Positions 28,227 through 38,102 are shown, numbered from the stretch's first letter. The stretch is 64,000 nt of DNA from Arthrobacter zhaoxinii (GCF_024385505.1 NZ_JANFLT010000005.1:1-64000); one strand, 5' to 3'. Program-made: numbers and translations. Notes: generated from the sequence alone by a model not told the origin.

Positions 28227-28265
28227 CGACGGGGCGGGCCTTGATGGCCCGCCCCGTCGTTTTTT
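28227..28265 (+). terminator. Intrinsic terminator after rpmA
   Basis: A perfect 14-bp stem (CGACGGGGCGGGCC / GGCCCGCCCCGTCG) with a TTGAT loop is followed directly by six T. obgE therefore needs its own promoter or read-through. Confidence 0.95.
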
Positions 28266-28313
28266 AAGCCAAGTAGAATTGGCATGATCAAGAAGTTCCT
28301 CTGAAGGAGAACC

Positions 28314-29897
28314 ATGGCCAGCTTTGTAGACCGCGTAGTGCTGCACGTTTCGGGCGGTACAGGCGGCCATGGTTGCGTGTCCGTCAAGCGTGAAAAGTTC
28401 AAGCCCCTGGGCGGGCCCGACGGCGGCAACGGCGGCGACGGCGGCGACGTCATCCTGCGCGTTGATACGAATACCACCACCCTGCTCGACTACCACCACG
28501 CCCCGCACCGGCACGCCACCAACGGCGGCAACGGGATGGGCGACTGGCGCGCGGGCAAGACCGGCGAGACGCTGATCCTTTCGGTGCCGGACGGCACCGT
28601 CGTCAAGAACAAGGCCGGCGAGGTCCTGGCCGACCTGGTCGGGGAGGGCGCCGAGTACATCGCTGCCGCCGGTGGCCAGGGCGGCCTCGGCAACTCCTCG
28701 CTTTCCTCGCAGAAGCGCAAGGCTCCCGGATTCGCGCTGCTGGGCGTCCCCGGCGAAGAGGCCGATATTGTCCTGGAGCTCAAGTCCATTGCCGATATTG
28801 CACTGGTCGGCTTCCCGTCGGCCGGCAAGTCCTCGCTGATTGCCGCCATCTCCGCTGCCCGGCCGAAGATCGCCGACTACCCCTTCACCACGCTGATCCC
28901 GAACCTGGGCGTTGTCCAGTCCGGTGACGTGCGCTTTACCGTCGCCGATGTTCCCGGCCTGATTGAAGGCGCCTCGGAAGGCAAGGGCCTGGGCCACAAC
29001 TTCCTGCGCCACGTGGAACGCTGCGCAGCCTTGGTGCACGTGCTGGATTGCGCAGCACTGGAAACGGACCGCGACCCCATTGGGGACCTGGAAGTCATTG
29101 AGCGCGAGCTCGAGAAGTACGAAGTGGACATGAGCTACGCGGGCACCGACGGCGACGTCGTGCCGCTGAACCGCCGTCCCCGCCTGGTCGCACTGAACAA
29201 GGTGGACGTTCCTGACGGCCGCGACATGGCCGAGTTCGTCCGGCCGGAACTGGAGAAGCGCGGCTACCGCGTGTTCGAGGTTTCCGCGTCCAGCCATGAA
29301 GGCCTGCGTGAACTCGGATTCGCCATGGCTGCCATCGTCAAGGACGCCCGGGATGCCGTGGAGAAGGCTCCGCCGCGCATCCAGCCGCCGGTCCTGAAGC
29401 CGCGCGGCGTCAACTACAAGGGCGGCTTCCTGATCCGCCGCGAGGAGCGCAACCTCGAGCCGCTCTTCCGCGTCCTGGGTGAGAAGCCGGTTCGCTGGGT
29501 CCAGCAGACCGACTTCACCAATGACGAAGCCGTGGGCTACCTGGCTGACCGCCTGGCCAAGCTGGGCGTGGAGGAGAAACTGTTCAAGGAAGGCGCCAAG
29601 CCCGGTGACGCCGTGGTCATCGGCGAGGGCGACGGCGTCGTCTTCGACTGGGAGCCCACAATGATCGGCGGAGCGGAACTGCTTGCTGCTTCCCCGCGAG
29701 GCAGCGACATCCGCGTCGAGGACTTCTCCCGCCCGACCCGCGAGGAAAAGCGCGGCGACCACCAGAAGCGCAAGGATGCCCGCGCCGCGGCCCGCGAAGA
29801 GCTCGAAGCAGAGCGCAAGGCAGGCATCTGGACCGAGTCCGTGAACTACAAGCACTCCTCCCGCCCTGCGGACGTCGAGGGTAACGAAGGGGAGTAA
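28314..29897 (+). CDS. obgE: Obg/CgtA family GTPase
   Basis: The 527-residue protein has three domains. The Gly-rich Obg fold covers residues 1-160. The G domain has G1 [10 protein letters not shown]3 DVPGL and G4 NKVD. The C-terminal OCT domain starts near residue 360. The basic tail [15 protein letters not shown]-like is common in actinobacteria. It assists late 50S assembly and couples it to growth. A GAAGGAGA site precedes the ATG. Confidence 0.97.
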   Translation: MASFVDRVVLHVSGGTGGHGCVSVKREKFKPLGGPDGGNGGDGGDVILRVDTNTTTLLDYHHAPHRHATNGGNGMGDWRAGKTGETLILSVPDGTVVKNKAGEVLADLVGEGAEYIAAAGGQGGLGNSSLSSQKRKAPGFALLGVPGEEADIVLELKSIADIALVGFPSAGKSSLIAAISAARPKIADYPFTTLIPNLGVVQSGDVRFTVADVPGLIEGASEGKGLGHNFLRHVERCAALVHVLDCAALETDRDPIGDLEVIERELEKYEVDMSYAGTDGDVVPLNRRPRLVALNKVDVPDGRDMAEFVRPELEKRGYRVFEVSASSHEGLRELGFAMAAIVKDARDAVEKAPPRIQPPVLKPRGVNYKGGFLIRREERNLEPLFRVLGEKPVRWVQQTDFTNDEAVGYLADRLAKLGVEEKLFKEGAKPGDAVVIGEGDGVVFDWEPTMIGGAELLAASPRGSDIRVEDFSRPTREEKRGDHQKRKDARAAAREELEAERKAGIWTESVNYKHSSRPADVEGNEGE

Positions 29898-29949
29898 CTC
29901 CTTCATAGTCCCGGTAGGGATGAGGCGCAGCGCATAGGCTGGGCAGGTT

Positions 29950-31164
29950 ATGAGTGAACAAAATGAATTCGCCCCGCCTGCCCGCCGTGCGCTGACCTCA
30001 CGCTCCGGCCTGGCCCGGGCCCGCCGGGTGGTCGTCAAAGTGGGCTCCTCGTCCCTGACCTCCGTGGCGGGCGGGATCTCCGACTCTGCCCTGAAGTCCC
30101 TGGCCGACGTGCTTTCCGCCCGGCATGCGCAGGGCACCGAAATCATCCTGGTCTCCTCCGGCGCTATCAGCGCCGGGTTGGCGCCGCTGGGACTCACCAA
30201 GCGCCCGGCCCAGCTTTCCTCCCAGCAGGCTGCCGCCAGCGTGGGCCAGGGCCTCCTGATGGCCCGCTACACCGCCGCCTTCAATGCGCACGGCGTCACG
30301 GTCAGCCAGGTGCTGCTCACCATTGAGGACCTGATGCGCCGGGCCCATCACGCCAACGCGCACCGGGCTATGGAGCGGCTGCTGAACTTCGGCGTGCTGC
30401 CGATTGTCAATGAAAACGACGCCGTCGCCAGCCACGAGATCCGCTTCGGCGACAACGACCGCCTGGCCGCCCTGGTGGCGCACCTCGTGAAGGCCGACGC
30501 GCTCATCCTGCTCTCCGACGTCGACGCCCTCTACGACGGTCCGCCGTCCGAGGGTGCCCGCCGCATCCCCGAAGTCACCGGTCCCAAGGACCTAGCGGAC
30601 GTGCGGATCGGCAAGGTGGGCAAGGCCGGCGTCGGTACGGGCGGGATGGCAACCAAGGTTGAAGCAGCCACCATTGCCGCGGAATCGGGCATCCCGGCAC
30701 TGGTCACGTCCACGGCCAACGCGGCCGCCGCGCTGGCCGGAGAAGACGTGGGCACCTGGTTCACCACCCGCGGCCGGCGCCGATCCATCCGCCTCCTGTG
30801 GCTCGCCCACCTCGCCCGCATTCAAGGCACCCTTGTGCTCGACGACGGCGCGGCAAGGGCGGTGGGGGACCGGCACCGTTCACTGCTGCCGGCGGGAATC
30901 ACTGCTGTGAAAGGGCAGTTCGAGCCCGGTGACGCCGTTGCCCTGGCCGACACCGCGGGCCGCGTGATTGCCCATGGCCTGACCAACTACGGTTCCGACG
31001 AGCTGCCCTCCATGCTTGGCCGCTCCACCCGCGAACTGTCCCGCGAGCTGGGACGCGGATATGAACGTGCGGTGGTGCACGTCAACGACCTCGTTCTCCT
31101 GCATCGCAACGAAGCACCGGCACCCGGGCCGGATGCCGGCACCGGACCTACACTGGGATCATGA
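29950..31164 (+). CDS. proB: Glutamate 5-kinase
   Basis: The 404-residue enzyme has an N-terminal amino acid kinase domain (VVVKVGSSSLTS, then VSSGAISAGL and NENDAV) and a C-terminal PUA domain from about residue 290. It phosphorylates glutamate in the first step of proline synthesis and is normally inhibited by proline. Its TGA overlaps the next gene as ATGA, so proB-proA is a coupled operon. Confidence 0.96.
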   Translation: MSEQNEFAPPARRALTSRSGLARARRVVVKVGSSSLTSVAGGISDSALKSLADVLSARHAQGTEIILVSSGAISAGLAPLGLTKRPAQLSSQQAAASVGQGLLMARYTAAFNAHGVTVSQVLLTIEDLMRRAHHANAHRAMERLLNFGVLPIVNENDAVASHEIRFGDNDRLAALVAHLVKADALILLSDVDALYDGPPSEGARRIPEVTGPKDLADVRIGKVGKAGVGTGGMATKVEAATIAAESGIPALVTSTANAAAALAGEDVGTWFTTRGRRRSIRLLWLAHLARIQGTLVLDDGAARAVGDRHRSLLPAGITAVKGQFEPGDAVALADTAGRVIAHGLTNYGSDELPSMLGRSTRELSRELGRGYERAVVHVNDLVLLHRNEAPAPGPDAGTGPTLGS

Positions 31165-32492
31165 CTTCCGTGAACACAACTGAGGCAGCGGCCGCCGAGC
31201 CGGGGTCCGCCGGCACCGATCCCGAGGCAGACGCCGGCGTCGAAGCCCGGGTCCATGCCCTCGCCGACCGCTCCCGCACCGCCTCCCGGCGCCTGGCCCG
31301 GGCCAACCGCGCCTGGAAGGACCGCGCCCTGCGGCAGATCGCGCAGAACGTCAACGCGAAACAGGCCGCCATCCTCGCCGCCAACGCCAGGGATGTCGCG
31401 GCAGGCCGGGAGAACGGCACCTCAACGGCTCTGCTGGACCGGCTCTCGCTGACGCCCGCGCGGATCACCGCCCTGGCCGCAGCACTGGAGAACCTTGCCG
31501 GGCTGCCGGATCCGGTGGGATCGGTTGCCCGCGGCCAGACGCTGCCCAACGGCCTGCGGCTGCGCCAGGTCCACGTACCCATGGGCGTGGTGGCAGCCAT
31601 CTACGAGGCACGCCCCAACGTCACGCTCGATATTGCCGGACTGGCACTGAAAAGCGGCAACGCGGTGCTCCTGCGCGGAGGCAGCGCAGCAGCGGCCACC
31701 AACGCCGTCCTGGTGGAGATCATCCGTGACTCCCTTGAGGACGTCGGCCTGCCCGCCGATGCGGTGCAGAGCGTCGACCAGTACGGGCGTGAGGGCGCCA
31801 ACGTACTCATGAAGGCACGCGGCCGGGTGGATGTGCTGATTCCCCGCGGCGGCCGGTCCCTGATCCAGTCGGTGGTCACCAACGCCACCGTCCCCGTCAT
31901 CGAAACGGGGGAGGGCAACGTGCATATCTTCCTCGACCGAAGTGCTCCGGTGGAGATGGCCGTCGATATCCTCCTCAACGCCAAGACACAGCGTCCCAGC
32001 GTCTGCAACACCGTGGAAACCCTGCTCATCCACGAAGGTGCTCCGGCGGCTCCGGACGTCCTCGCGGCCCTGGCCGCTGCCGGCGTCCGCCTCCATGCCG
32101 ACGCCCGTGCCATGGGGCTGCTGCCTGCCGGCGTAACTGCCGAACCCGCCGACGACGGCGACTGGGGGCGTGAGTACATGGACCTGGACCTGGCTGTGGC
32201 GGTGGTGGACACCCTCGACGATGCCCTCGGGCACATCCGCCGCTGGACCACCGGGCACACGGAGGCGATCATCACCAATGACCTCGCCAATGCCGAGCGT
32301 TTCATCGCCGAGATTGATTCGGCCGCAGTGATTGTCAATGCCTCCACCAGGTTCACCGACGGGGGAGAGCTGGGCCTGGGAGCCGAAGTCGGAATTTCCA
32401 CGCAGAAGATGCATGCCCGCGGTCCCATGGGGCTGAAGGAACTGACCACTACAAAATGGATCATCCAGGGCGACGGGCAGATCCGCGACTAG
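31161..32492 (+). CDS. proA: Gamma-glutamyl phosphate reductase (glutamate-5-semialdehyde dehydrogenase)
   Basis: The 443-residue NADPH-dependent reductase belongs to the aldehyde dehydrogenase superfamily. The catalytic Cys lies in QRPSVCNTVETLL, and the conserved YEARPNVT and RGGSAAAATN are present. It makes glutamate semialdehyde for proline synthesis. The first 25-30 residues are an Ala/Glu-rich extension. The start overlaps proB by four bases. Confidence 0.96.
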   Translation: MTSVNTTEAAAAEPGSAGTDPEADAGVEARVHALADRSRTASRRLARANRAWKDRALRQIAQNVNAKQAAILAANARDVAAGRENGTSTALLDRLSLTPARITALAAALENLAGLPDPVGSVARGQTLPNGLRLRQVHVPMGVVAAIYEARPNVTLDIAGLALKSGNAVLLRGGSAAAATNAVLVEIIRDSLEDVGLPADAVQSVDQYGREGANVLMKARGRVDVLIPRGGRSLIQSVVTNATVPVIETGEGNVHIFLDRSAPVEMAVDILLNAKTQRPSVCNTVETLLIHEGAPAAPDVLAALAAAGVRLHADARAMGLLPAGVTAEPADDGDWGREYMDLDLAVAVVDTLDDALGHIRRWTTGHTEAIITNDLANAERFIAEIDSAAVIVNASTRFTDGGELGLGAEVGISTQKMHARGPMGLKELTTTKWIIQGDGQIRD

Positions 32493-32613
32493 TTCCGCCC
32501 GGTACGCGCCGTGATCTGCCCGGCTGCGATGTGCACTCCGTTACGCGTACCATTGACTCAGAACCCATTCCGCCGGCTGCCCGGCGGAACCTATCAATCT
32601 CTAGGGGAGATAC

Positions 32614-32847
32614 ATGCTGATCCAGCTCACGAGCGCCGTGTTTACTGCTGCCGAAGAACACCACGTTGAACTGCCGGCGTCTCCGTACGTCTACGGCGGG
32701 GTGATCTTTGCGGCGCTGCTGTTGCTGATGCTGATCACCGTGTCCTTCAGCAACGTGGGCAACCGCCACTCGGCCGAGGCGGAGCACGTTGATCCCCAGC
32801 GGCAGTTCACGAACAAGCATGACCACGGCCAGGCGATCCGGGACTGA
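32614..32847 (+). CDS. Small single-pass membrane protein of unknown function
   Basis: The 77-residue protein has a good AGGGGAGA site before the ATG. One clear helix ([20 protein letters not shown], about residues 26-45) is followed by a hydrophilic, His-rich tail ([11 protein letters not shown]). I do not recognise a named family. The small gene lies between proA and nadD. Confidence 0.75.
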   Translation: MLIQLTSAVFTAAEEHHVELPASPYVYGGVIFAALLLLMLITVSFSNVGNRHSAEAEHVDPQRQFTNKHDHGQAIRD

Positions 32848-32882
32848 CCTGGTACGTGAATCCAGCGGAGGCGTTCCTGCCC

Positions 32883-33548
32883 ATGGGTGAACCGCAGCGG
32901 ACAGACAGCAACGGAAAACGCAGGTTCCGGCTGGGGGTCATGGGCGGGACGTTCGACCCGATTCATCATGGCCACCTGGTGGCCGCAAGCGAAGTGGCGT
33001 CCACGTTCGATCTGGACGAGGTTGTCTTTGTACCCACCGGTGATCCGTGGCACAAGCCGGCCGCCCAGCAGGTGAGCCCGGCGGAACACCGGTACCTCAT
33101 GACGGTCATCGCCACTGCATCGAACCCGCGCTTCACAGTGAGCCGTGTCGACATTGACCGGCCCGGCCCCACGTACACCATCGACACCCTGCGGGATCTG
33201 AAGGCAGCGCGCCCCGAGGCTGAGCTGTACTTCATCACCGGTGCGGACGCGATGGCGCAGATCCTGTCCTGGAAGGACATCCAGGAACTTTGGTCCCTGG
33301 CCCACTTTGTGGGAGTGACACGGCCCGGGCATGTGCTGGAAAACGTGGGCCGAGACGACGTCTCCCTCATGGAGGTGCCGGCCATGGCGATCTCCTCCAC
33401 CGACTGCCGGCGCCGCGTGGCAGGGGGCAAGCCGGTCTGGTACCTCGTACCGGACGGAGTGGTGCAGTACATTGCGAAGCACCGTCTGTATGCCGCCGGA
33501 CGGCAGGCCGAGAGCTCCGCGGAAACCGAAACAGAACCAGTAGCGTAA
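32883..33548 (+). CDS. nadD: Nicotinate-nucleotide adenylyltransferase
   Basis: The protein has 221 residues from the ATG at 32883, preceded by GGAGG eleven bases upstream; a GTG at 32856 would add nine residues. The nucleotidyltransferase signature [11 protein letters not shown] carries the HxGH motif (residues 28-31). ISSTDCRRR is the second ATP-binding motif. It joins ATP and nicotinate mononucleotide in de novo and salvage NAD synthesis. It precedes the tail-anchored gene and rsfS, a common nadD-rsfS neighbourhood. Confidence 0.95.
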   Translation: MGEPQRTDSNGKRRFRLGVMGGTFDPIHHGHLVAASEVASTFDLDEVVFVPTGDPWHKPAAQQVSPAEHRYLMTVIATASNPRFTVSRVDIDRPGPTYTIDTLRDLKAARPEAELYFITGADAMAQILSWKDIQELWSLAHFVGVTRPGHVLENVGRDDVSLMEVPAMAISSTDCRRRVAGGKPVWYLVPDGVVQYIAKHRLYAAGRQAESSAETETEPVA

Positions 33549-33572
33549 AGACAGATACCGGATGGGTGGGAA

Positions 33573-34748
33573 ATGACGAACGGTCCAGAGTCCGCGCCGC
33601 GGCGCAGCCGCAGGGCGGCTGATGTACCCGTGGATTCCCCGGCCGGGCCGCGGGAACGTGAGTCCCAGCAGCGTGCCCGTGACCGGGAAGCGCTGCGCGC
33701 GTACAAGGCCCTGGCCGAGACGCAGGAGCGCCGGCACCCTGAGTCCGCCCTGCCCACCCGCCGGCAGCTGAGGCAGCAGCAACAGCAGCGCGCAGCAGCA
33801 GCAGGTGCCCTGCCGGGAAGCACCACCGCGGTGTCCTCCGAACCGGTTGATCCGTCACCTGCCGATTCGCCGACAGACCTGTCCGCACCCGATACTTCCT
33901 CCGCCCCTGTACCCCCGCGCCGGGAACGACGGCGGCAGGAGAGCCAGCGTGGCGCCGCACCGGCGGAGCAGGAGACCCGGCACGCGGCAACGGAATCCGG
34001 CCCTTCCGAGGCGACGGAATCCGTCGCAGAGGATCCCGCTGCGGCGGCCGGCACGGACCCCAACGCCGACGTCGAAGGCATGAGCGTGGAACAGGCCCTG
34101 GCCGCCCGCCAGGCACTCGAAGGCCAGGCCCGCAACCAGGTGGCAGCCATGGAAGCCCTGCAGTCGGCGGATCCGCAGGCAGTGGATCTCGAACTGCTGG
34201 CGCAGCAGAAGGCCCTGGCCGAACGCGCCAAGGTCCTGAACCGCCGGACGGAGGTCATCCGCAAGCTGTCGGAGGAGAACGAGCAGCGCCGGACTTCCAC
34301 CGGCGATCCGAGCACTGCCCACAACCTGGCCATGGTGACACCGCTCGAATTCGTTTCGGTTCCCGGGATGGAGCATCCCGTGATGAAGGCACCGCCCACC
34401 TCGCATGTGCCCATCGTCACCGCGGCAACGCAGCGGGCGGCTCCGGCCGCGGTTCCCGCCCGGCGTCCGGCGTCCGTGCCGCGCCGGGTGCCGGCCGGCG
34501 CTACGGATGTGCGCCGTTCCCGGGCCCTCGCCCGCACGGATGCGCCGGTCAGCGCAACACCTGAATCCGAGGACGCTGCCACCCCCGTCGGGGCCCGCAG
34601 TGCCTTCGGGCTCGACCCCCTAGATGTTATGACGGCCGGACTCGGCCGTACCCGGAAGCTGCGTTTTGCGGCTGCCGGTGTTGCAGGTCTGGGCGCACTT
34701 GCCCTGATCGTCGGAATACTAATGATCGTCGGCCGCCTTGGCAGCTGA
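33573..34748 (+). CDS. Low-complexity protein with a C-terminal membrane anchor
   Basis: The 391-residue protein has no recognised domain. Residues 1-160 are Arg/Gln/Ala/Pro/Ser-rich with RQLRQQQQQRAAAA. Residues 165-240 form a charged, probably helical segment (EQALAARQALEGQARNQ). A Pro/Arg-rich stretch follows. A single hydrophobic helix near residues 367-387 lies just before the end, so the protein is probably tail-anchored and faces the cytoplasm. It lies between nadD and rsfS. Function is unknown. Confidence 0.75.
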   Translation: MTNGPESAPRRSRRAADVPVDSPAGPRERESQQRARDREALRAYKALAETQERRHPESALPTRRQLRQQQQQRAAAAGALPGSTTAVSSEPVDPSPADSPTDLSAPDTSSAPVPPRRERRRQESQRGAAPAEQETRHAATESGPSEATESVAEDPAAAAGTDPNADVEGMSVEQALAARQALEGQARNQVAAMEALQSADPQAVDLELLAQQKALAERAKVLNRRTEVIRKLSEENEQRRTSTGDPSTAHNLAMVTPLEFVSVPGMEHPVMKAPPTSHVPIVTAATQRAAPAAVPARRPASVPRRVPAGATDVRRSRALARTDAPVSATPESEDAATPVGARSAFGLDPLDVMTAGLGRTRKLRFAAAGVAGLGALALIVGILMIVGRLGS

Positions 34749-34772
34749 CCGATTACCCCAAGGAGACACACT

Positions 34773-35159
34773 TTGAGCGCCACCGAATCTTCCATCGCCA
34801 TTGCACGGGCGGCGGCCAAAGCGGCGTCGGCCAAGATCGCGGACGATATCGTCGCAATTGACGTGAGCGAACGGCTCGCCATTACGGACGTCTTCCTCAT
34901 TGCCTCGGCGTCGAACGAACGCCAGGTCAACGCCATTGTTGACGGCATCGAAGAGGAACTGTCCAAGATGGACCTCAAGCCCGTACGACGTGAAGGACGC
35001 AGCGAAGGCCGCTGGGTCCTGCTCGACTACGCCAACGTCGTGGTGCACGTCCAGCACGAGGAGGACCGGGTGTTCTATGCACTGGAACGCCTGTGGAAGG
35101 ACTGCCCCGAGGTTGACCTTCAGCTCGAGGACGCCCCCGCCGGCGCCGAGTCCGAATAA
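34773..35159 (+). CDS. rsfS: Ribosomal silencing factor RsfS
   Basis: The 128-residue protein starts at a TTG with an ideal AAGGAG site. The RsfS/DUF143 core is present (ITDVFLIASASNERQVNAI, then GRWVLLDYANVVVHV and FYALERLW). It binds L14 and blocks subunit joining during starvation. It is followed nine bases later by a phosphatase gene. Confidence 0.96.
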   Translation: MSATESSIAIARAAAKAASAKIADDIVAIDVSERLAITDVFLIASASNERQVNAIVDGIEEELSKMDLKPVRREGRSEGRWVLLDYANVVVHVQHEEDRVFYALERLWKDCPEVDLQLEDAPAGAESE

Positions 35160-35168
35160 GCAACGGCT

Positions 35169-35852
35169 GTGAGCGCCCCTGCCCCCTGGGATCCCGATAC
35201 CGCGTCGCGCCGGGTGGTTTTCTGGCGCCATGGGCGTACCGAGTGGAACCGGGTGGGGCGCTTCCAGGGGCAGCAGGATATTGCCCTTGACGACGGCGGC
35301 CTCCGCCAGGCCGCCGAAGCTGCGGCAGTCCTGCGCTTCCTCGACCCTGACGTTATTGTGTCCTCGGACCTGAGCCGTGCCCTGACCACGGGCATGGCCC
35401 TGGCCGCGGAGACAGGCCTCGAGGTGGCGCAGGACCAGCGCCTGCGTGAGACTTTCGCCGGGACGTGGGAGGGCCGCACCTTCACGCAGATCGCCGAGCA
35501 GGATGCACCGCTGCTGGCCGCCTGGTCCGCCGGCGTCGGCAGCGCCCGGGCCGGCGGAGGGGAAACCCGTGTCGACGTCGGCAGGCGGGTGTCCGAGGCC
35601 GTGACCGACGCGGTCCGGGACATGCCCGCAGGCGGCACCCTGGTGGCAGTAAGCCACGGAGGAGCAATCCGTGCCGGCATCTGCGCTTTGCTGGGACTCC
35701 CCACGGAGTCCTGGGCGGTCATCTCCGGAGTCTCCAACTGCCACTGGTCCGTCCTGCAGGAAATCCCGGACCGGCACGGGCGTTCCGCCTGGCATCTCAC
35801 CCAGCACAACGTGGGGCTGGACTCGCTTCCGAGCGGTCCGGTGGAGGGCTGA
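35169..35852 (+). CDS. Histidine phosphatase superfamily protein (phosphoglycerate mutase-like)
   Basis: The 227-residue protein starts at a GTG. The catalytic motif is FWRHGRTEWN (the RHG histidine), and the second conserved His lies in AVSHGGAIRAGI. It probably dephosphorylates a small phosphorylated metabolite; the substrate is not predictable. It follows rsfS closely, as in related genomes. Confidence 0.88.
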   Translation: MSAPAPWDPDTASRRVVFWRHGRTEWNRVGRFQGQQDIALDDGGLRQAAEAAAVLRFLDPDVIVSSDLSRALTTGMALAAETGLEVAQDQRLRETFAGTWEGRTFTQIAEQDAPLLAAWSAGVGSARAGGGETRVDVGRRVSEAVTDAVRDMPAGGTLVAVSHGGAIRAGICALLGLPTESWAVISGVSNCHWSVLQEIPDRHGRSAWHLTQHNVGLDSLPSGPVEG

Positions 35853-35978
35853 AAGACCCTCTTCCCTGCCCGGCAGGGGAGCTCTGAGTGGATTTTGCGC
35901 TCCTGTTGATTTGTACTAAGGTAGAGGAGTTGCTTCGCCCCGGTGAACGGAAAAGTGAAGTAAACAACCTTTAGTTTT

Positions 35979-36054
35979 GGGGCTGTGGCGCAGCTGGTAG
36001 CGCACCTGCATGGCATGCAGGGGGTCAGGGGTTCGAGTCCCCTCAGCTCCACCA
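35979..36054 (+). tRNA. tRNA-Ala (anticodon GGC), copy 1
   Basis: The acceptor stem GGGGCTG/CAGCTCC contains the G3-U70 wobble pair that identifies tRNA-Ala. The anticodon arm CCTGC-ATGGCAT-GCAGG gives GGC. CCA is encoded. Confidence 0.98.
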
Positions 36055-36103
36055 AAACCTTCGGGCGACCGGAGGGTTTGCGGTGGAAAATCACTGAAAG
36101 TTC

Positions 36104-36179
36104 GGGGCTGTGGCGCAGCTGGTAGCGCACCTGCATGGCATGCAGGGGGTCAGGGGTTCGAGTCCCCTCAGCTCCACCA
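36104..36179 (+). tRNA. tRNA-Ala (anticodon GGC), copy 2
   Basis: It is identical to copy 1 over all 76 bases and lies 49 bases downstream. The spacer is unrelated to the sequence around copy 1. A T-rich terminator follows. Confidence 0.98.
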
Positions 36180-36184
36180 ATAAG

Positions 36185-36222
36185 ACCGCTGGTACACGTG
36201 AAAACGTGTCCGGCGGTTTTTT
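36185..36222 (+). terminator. Intrinsic terminator after the tRNA-Ala pair
   Basis: A stem of 13 pairs with one bulged T (ACCGCTGG-ACACG / CGTGT-CCGGCGGT) and a TGAAAA loop runs into six T. Confidence 0.93.
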
Positions 36223-36315
36223 GTTGCCCCAATAAGGGCAACAGTATGTGATGCACCTCTCACTACTCGTCCCGGCCGGCCCTTCCGTTATCTCCGTCAC
36301 AGCCCTAGGCTACAA

Positions 36316-36332
36316 ATTGTCACATTGACAAT
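36316..36332. promoter_or_regulatory. Palindromic operator upstream of pnuC (probable NrtR site)
   Basis: ATTGTCA-CAT-TGACAAT is a perfect 7-bp inverted repeat. It ends just before the pnuC ribosome site (AGGAG at 36338). The third gene of the operon is an NrtR-type repressor, so autoregulated control of NAD salvage is the simplest reading. The link is inference. Confidence 0.7.
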
Positions 36333-36348
36333 AAATCAGGAGAGCGAC

Positions 36349-36999
36349 ATGAACGCAGTACTGGACTGGATGAACTCCCCGGCGGCACACCTGCTCGGAG
36401 CACCGGTCAGCTGGATCGAAGTCATCGGATTCGTCACCGGCGCGGCCTGCGTCTACGGCGTGGCCCGGCAGCAGGCCTGGAACTGGCCCGTCGGCATTAT
36501 CAACAACATTGCGTTCATGATCCTGTTCTTCGGGGCCGGCCTCTACGGGGAGACCGTCCTGCAGGCAGTGTTCGCCGCCGTCGCCGTCTACGGCTGGTAC
36601 AACTGGGTCCGGGGAGCGAAGGACACGGAGCAGAAAAGCGACCTGCCCATCCGCGACGCCGGCCGGAACGAAATCATCGGCGGAATCGCCGCCGTCGTCC
36701 TGGCCACCGCGGGGATCGCCATGATCCTCACCCACGGAACCGACTCCGAGGTCCCCTGGCCCGATGCCTTTGTCCTGGCTGCCTCGCTCCTGGCCACCTA
36801 CGGACAGGCCAAGAAGATTTTCCAGCACTGGTACGTCTGGATCGCCATCGACCTCGTGAGCGTCCCGCTCTACTTCTCCCGCGGCCTCAACCTCACCGCC
36901 CTCCTGTACATCGGCTTCACCGCCCTCTGCGTCTACGGCCTGATCGACTGGAAGCGCACCCGCACCGCAGCCGCCCGCCCCGCCGCCGTTCCGGTATGA
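36349..36999 (+). CDS. pnuC: Nicotinamide riboside transporter PnuC
   Basis: The protein has 216 residues from the ATG at 36349, which has AGGAG seven bases upstream; an ATG at 36325 lies inside the operator and is rejected. There are about seven hydrophobic helices. The family patterns WNWPVGIINNIAF and YGWYNW are present, and the end has VSVPLYFSRGLNLTALLY. It imports nicotinamide riboside by facilitated diffusion, driven by phosphorylation inside the cell. Its stop overlaps nadR by four bases (ATGA). Confidence 0.95.
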   Translation: MNAVLDWMNSPAAHLLGAPVSWIEVIGFVTGAACVYGVARQQAWNWPVGIINNIAFMILFFGAGLYGETVLQAVFAAVAVYGWYNWVRGAKDTEQKSDLPIRDAGRNEIIGGIAAVVLATAGIAMILTHGTDSEVPWPDAFVLAASLLATYGQAKKIFQHWYVWIAIDLVSVPLYFSRGLNLTALLYIGFTALCVYGLIDWKRTRTAAARPAAVPV

Positions 37000-38102
37000 G
37001 CCTCTTCGCGCAAGGCCTGGTCATCGGCAAGTTCTATCCGCCGCACACCGGCCACCGGCACCTCATCGCCACGGCGTCGAAGCAGTCCGCCAGGCTGGCC
37101 GTGGTGGTCCTCGGCACCCGGTTCGAGGACATCGGCCTTGCCGACCGCGTGAGATGGCTCGCCGCGGAGTTCGAGGACACCAACGTCACCGTCATCGGAA
37201 TGCCGGACGACTGCCCCGTGGACTACACCTCCCGGGCCATTTGGAAGGCGCACAATGAGCTCCTGCGCCTTGCCCTCAAAAGCAAGGGCATCACGGCCGT
37301 CGACGCCGTCTTCAGCTCCGAGGAGTACGGTGCAACCCTGGCCGGGGATTTCGGCGCCGAACATGTCATGGTGGACAAGGCCCGGAGCGCGTACCAGGTC
37401 AGCGGGACCCTTTGCCGCGACGACCTCGGCGCGGCCTGGCGGAACATCCTCAAGCCCGCCCGCCAGGACATGGCCGTCCGGATCATCGTTGTCGGCGCCG
37501 AATCCACCGGCACCACCACCCTCGCCCAGGCTCTGACCACGCACTACCGGAACCGCTATCCCGAACTGGCGGATGTTCCGGAATTCGGCCGCCAGTTCAC
37601 TTACGACAAGTTCGCGGCGCTGCAGGCGGAGAAGCCCGACGCCGTCCTCTCCGACATGGTCTGGACGGCCGAGGATTTCGCGGTCATCGGAGAACGCCAG
37701 AACCAGATGGAGAACGAGGCAGCGGCACGGTGCCCCCTGGTGATTGCCGATACGGATGTCATCACCACCTCCCTCTTCGAACGGATCTACATCGGTGAGA
37801 AAAGCTACGGCTCCTATCTCGCCGTCAGCCGGCTGCCGCACCGCGACCTGTACCTCATTACCGACCACGACGGGGTCGCCTTCGAGGACGACGGCTGGCG
37901 CGATGCCGGGCACCCCCGCGCCGAAATGACCGAGTGGTTCAAGGAGGAGCTCACGGCAGCCGGTTCCCCGTGGATACTGGTTACCGGCAGCCCGGAGGAG
38001 CGGATTGCCACGGCAACGGGGATAATCGACCTCATCATCGCCCAGCGCAACAGCTTTACGTCCCCGCCCTGGGCCACACGGACGGTACTGACAGGAGCCT
38101 GA
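36996..38102 (+). CDS. nadR: NadR-type NMN adenylyltransferase / nicotinamide riboside kinase
   Basis: The 368-residue bifunctional enzyme starts MSLFAQGLVIGKFYPPHTGH, with the nucleotidyltransferase HxGH at residues 17-20. The kinase half begins near residue 160, with P-loop GAESTGTT at 167-174. It lacks the N-terminal DNA-binding domain of E. coli NadR, so it is enzymatic only. Kinase action traps the riboside brought in by PnuC, and the other half makes NAD. The gene overlaps both neighbours. Confidence 0.93.
   Translation: MSLFAQGLVIGKFYPPHTGHRHLIATASKQSARLAVVVLGTRFEDIGLADRVRWLAAEFEDTNVTVIGMPDDCPVDYTSRAIWKAHNELLRLALKSKGITAVDAVFSSEEYGATLAGDFGAEHVMVDKARSAYQVSGTLCRDDLGAAWRNILKPARQDMAVRIIVVGAESTGTTTLAQALTTHYRNRYPELADVPEFGRQFTYDKFAALQAEKPDAVLSDMVWTAEDFAVIGERQNQMENEAAARCPLVIADTDVITTSLFERIYIGEKSYGSYLAVSRLPHRDLYLITDHDGVAFEDDGWRDAGHPRAEMTEWFKEELTAAGSPWILVTGSPEERIATATGIIDLIIAQRNSFTSPPWATRTVLTGA

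Noticed and set aside
35120-36256. Minus-strand frame with LEPLTPCMPCRCATSCATAP, occurring twice
   Set aside because: It is the antisense reading of the two tRNA-Ala genes, a known annotation artefact, and also overlaps rsfS/phosphatase coding.
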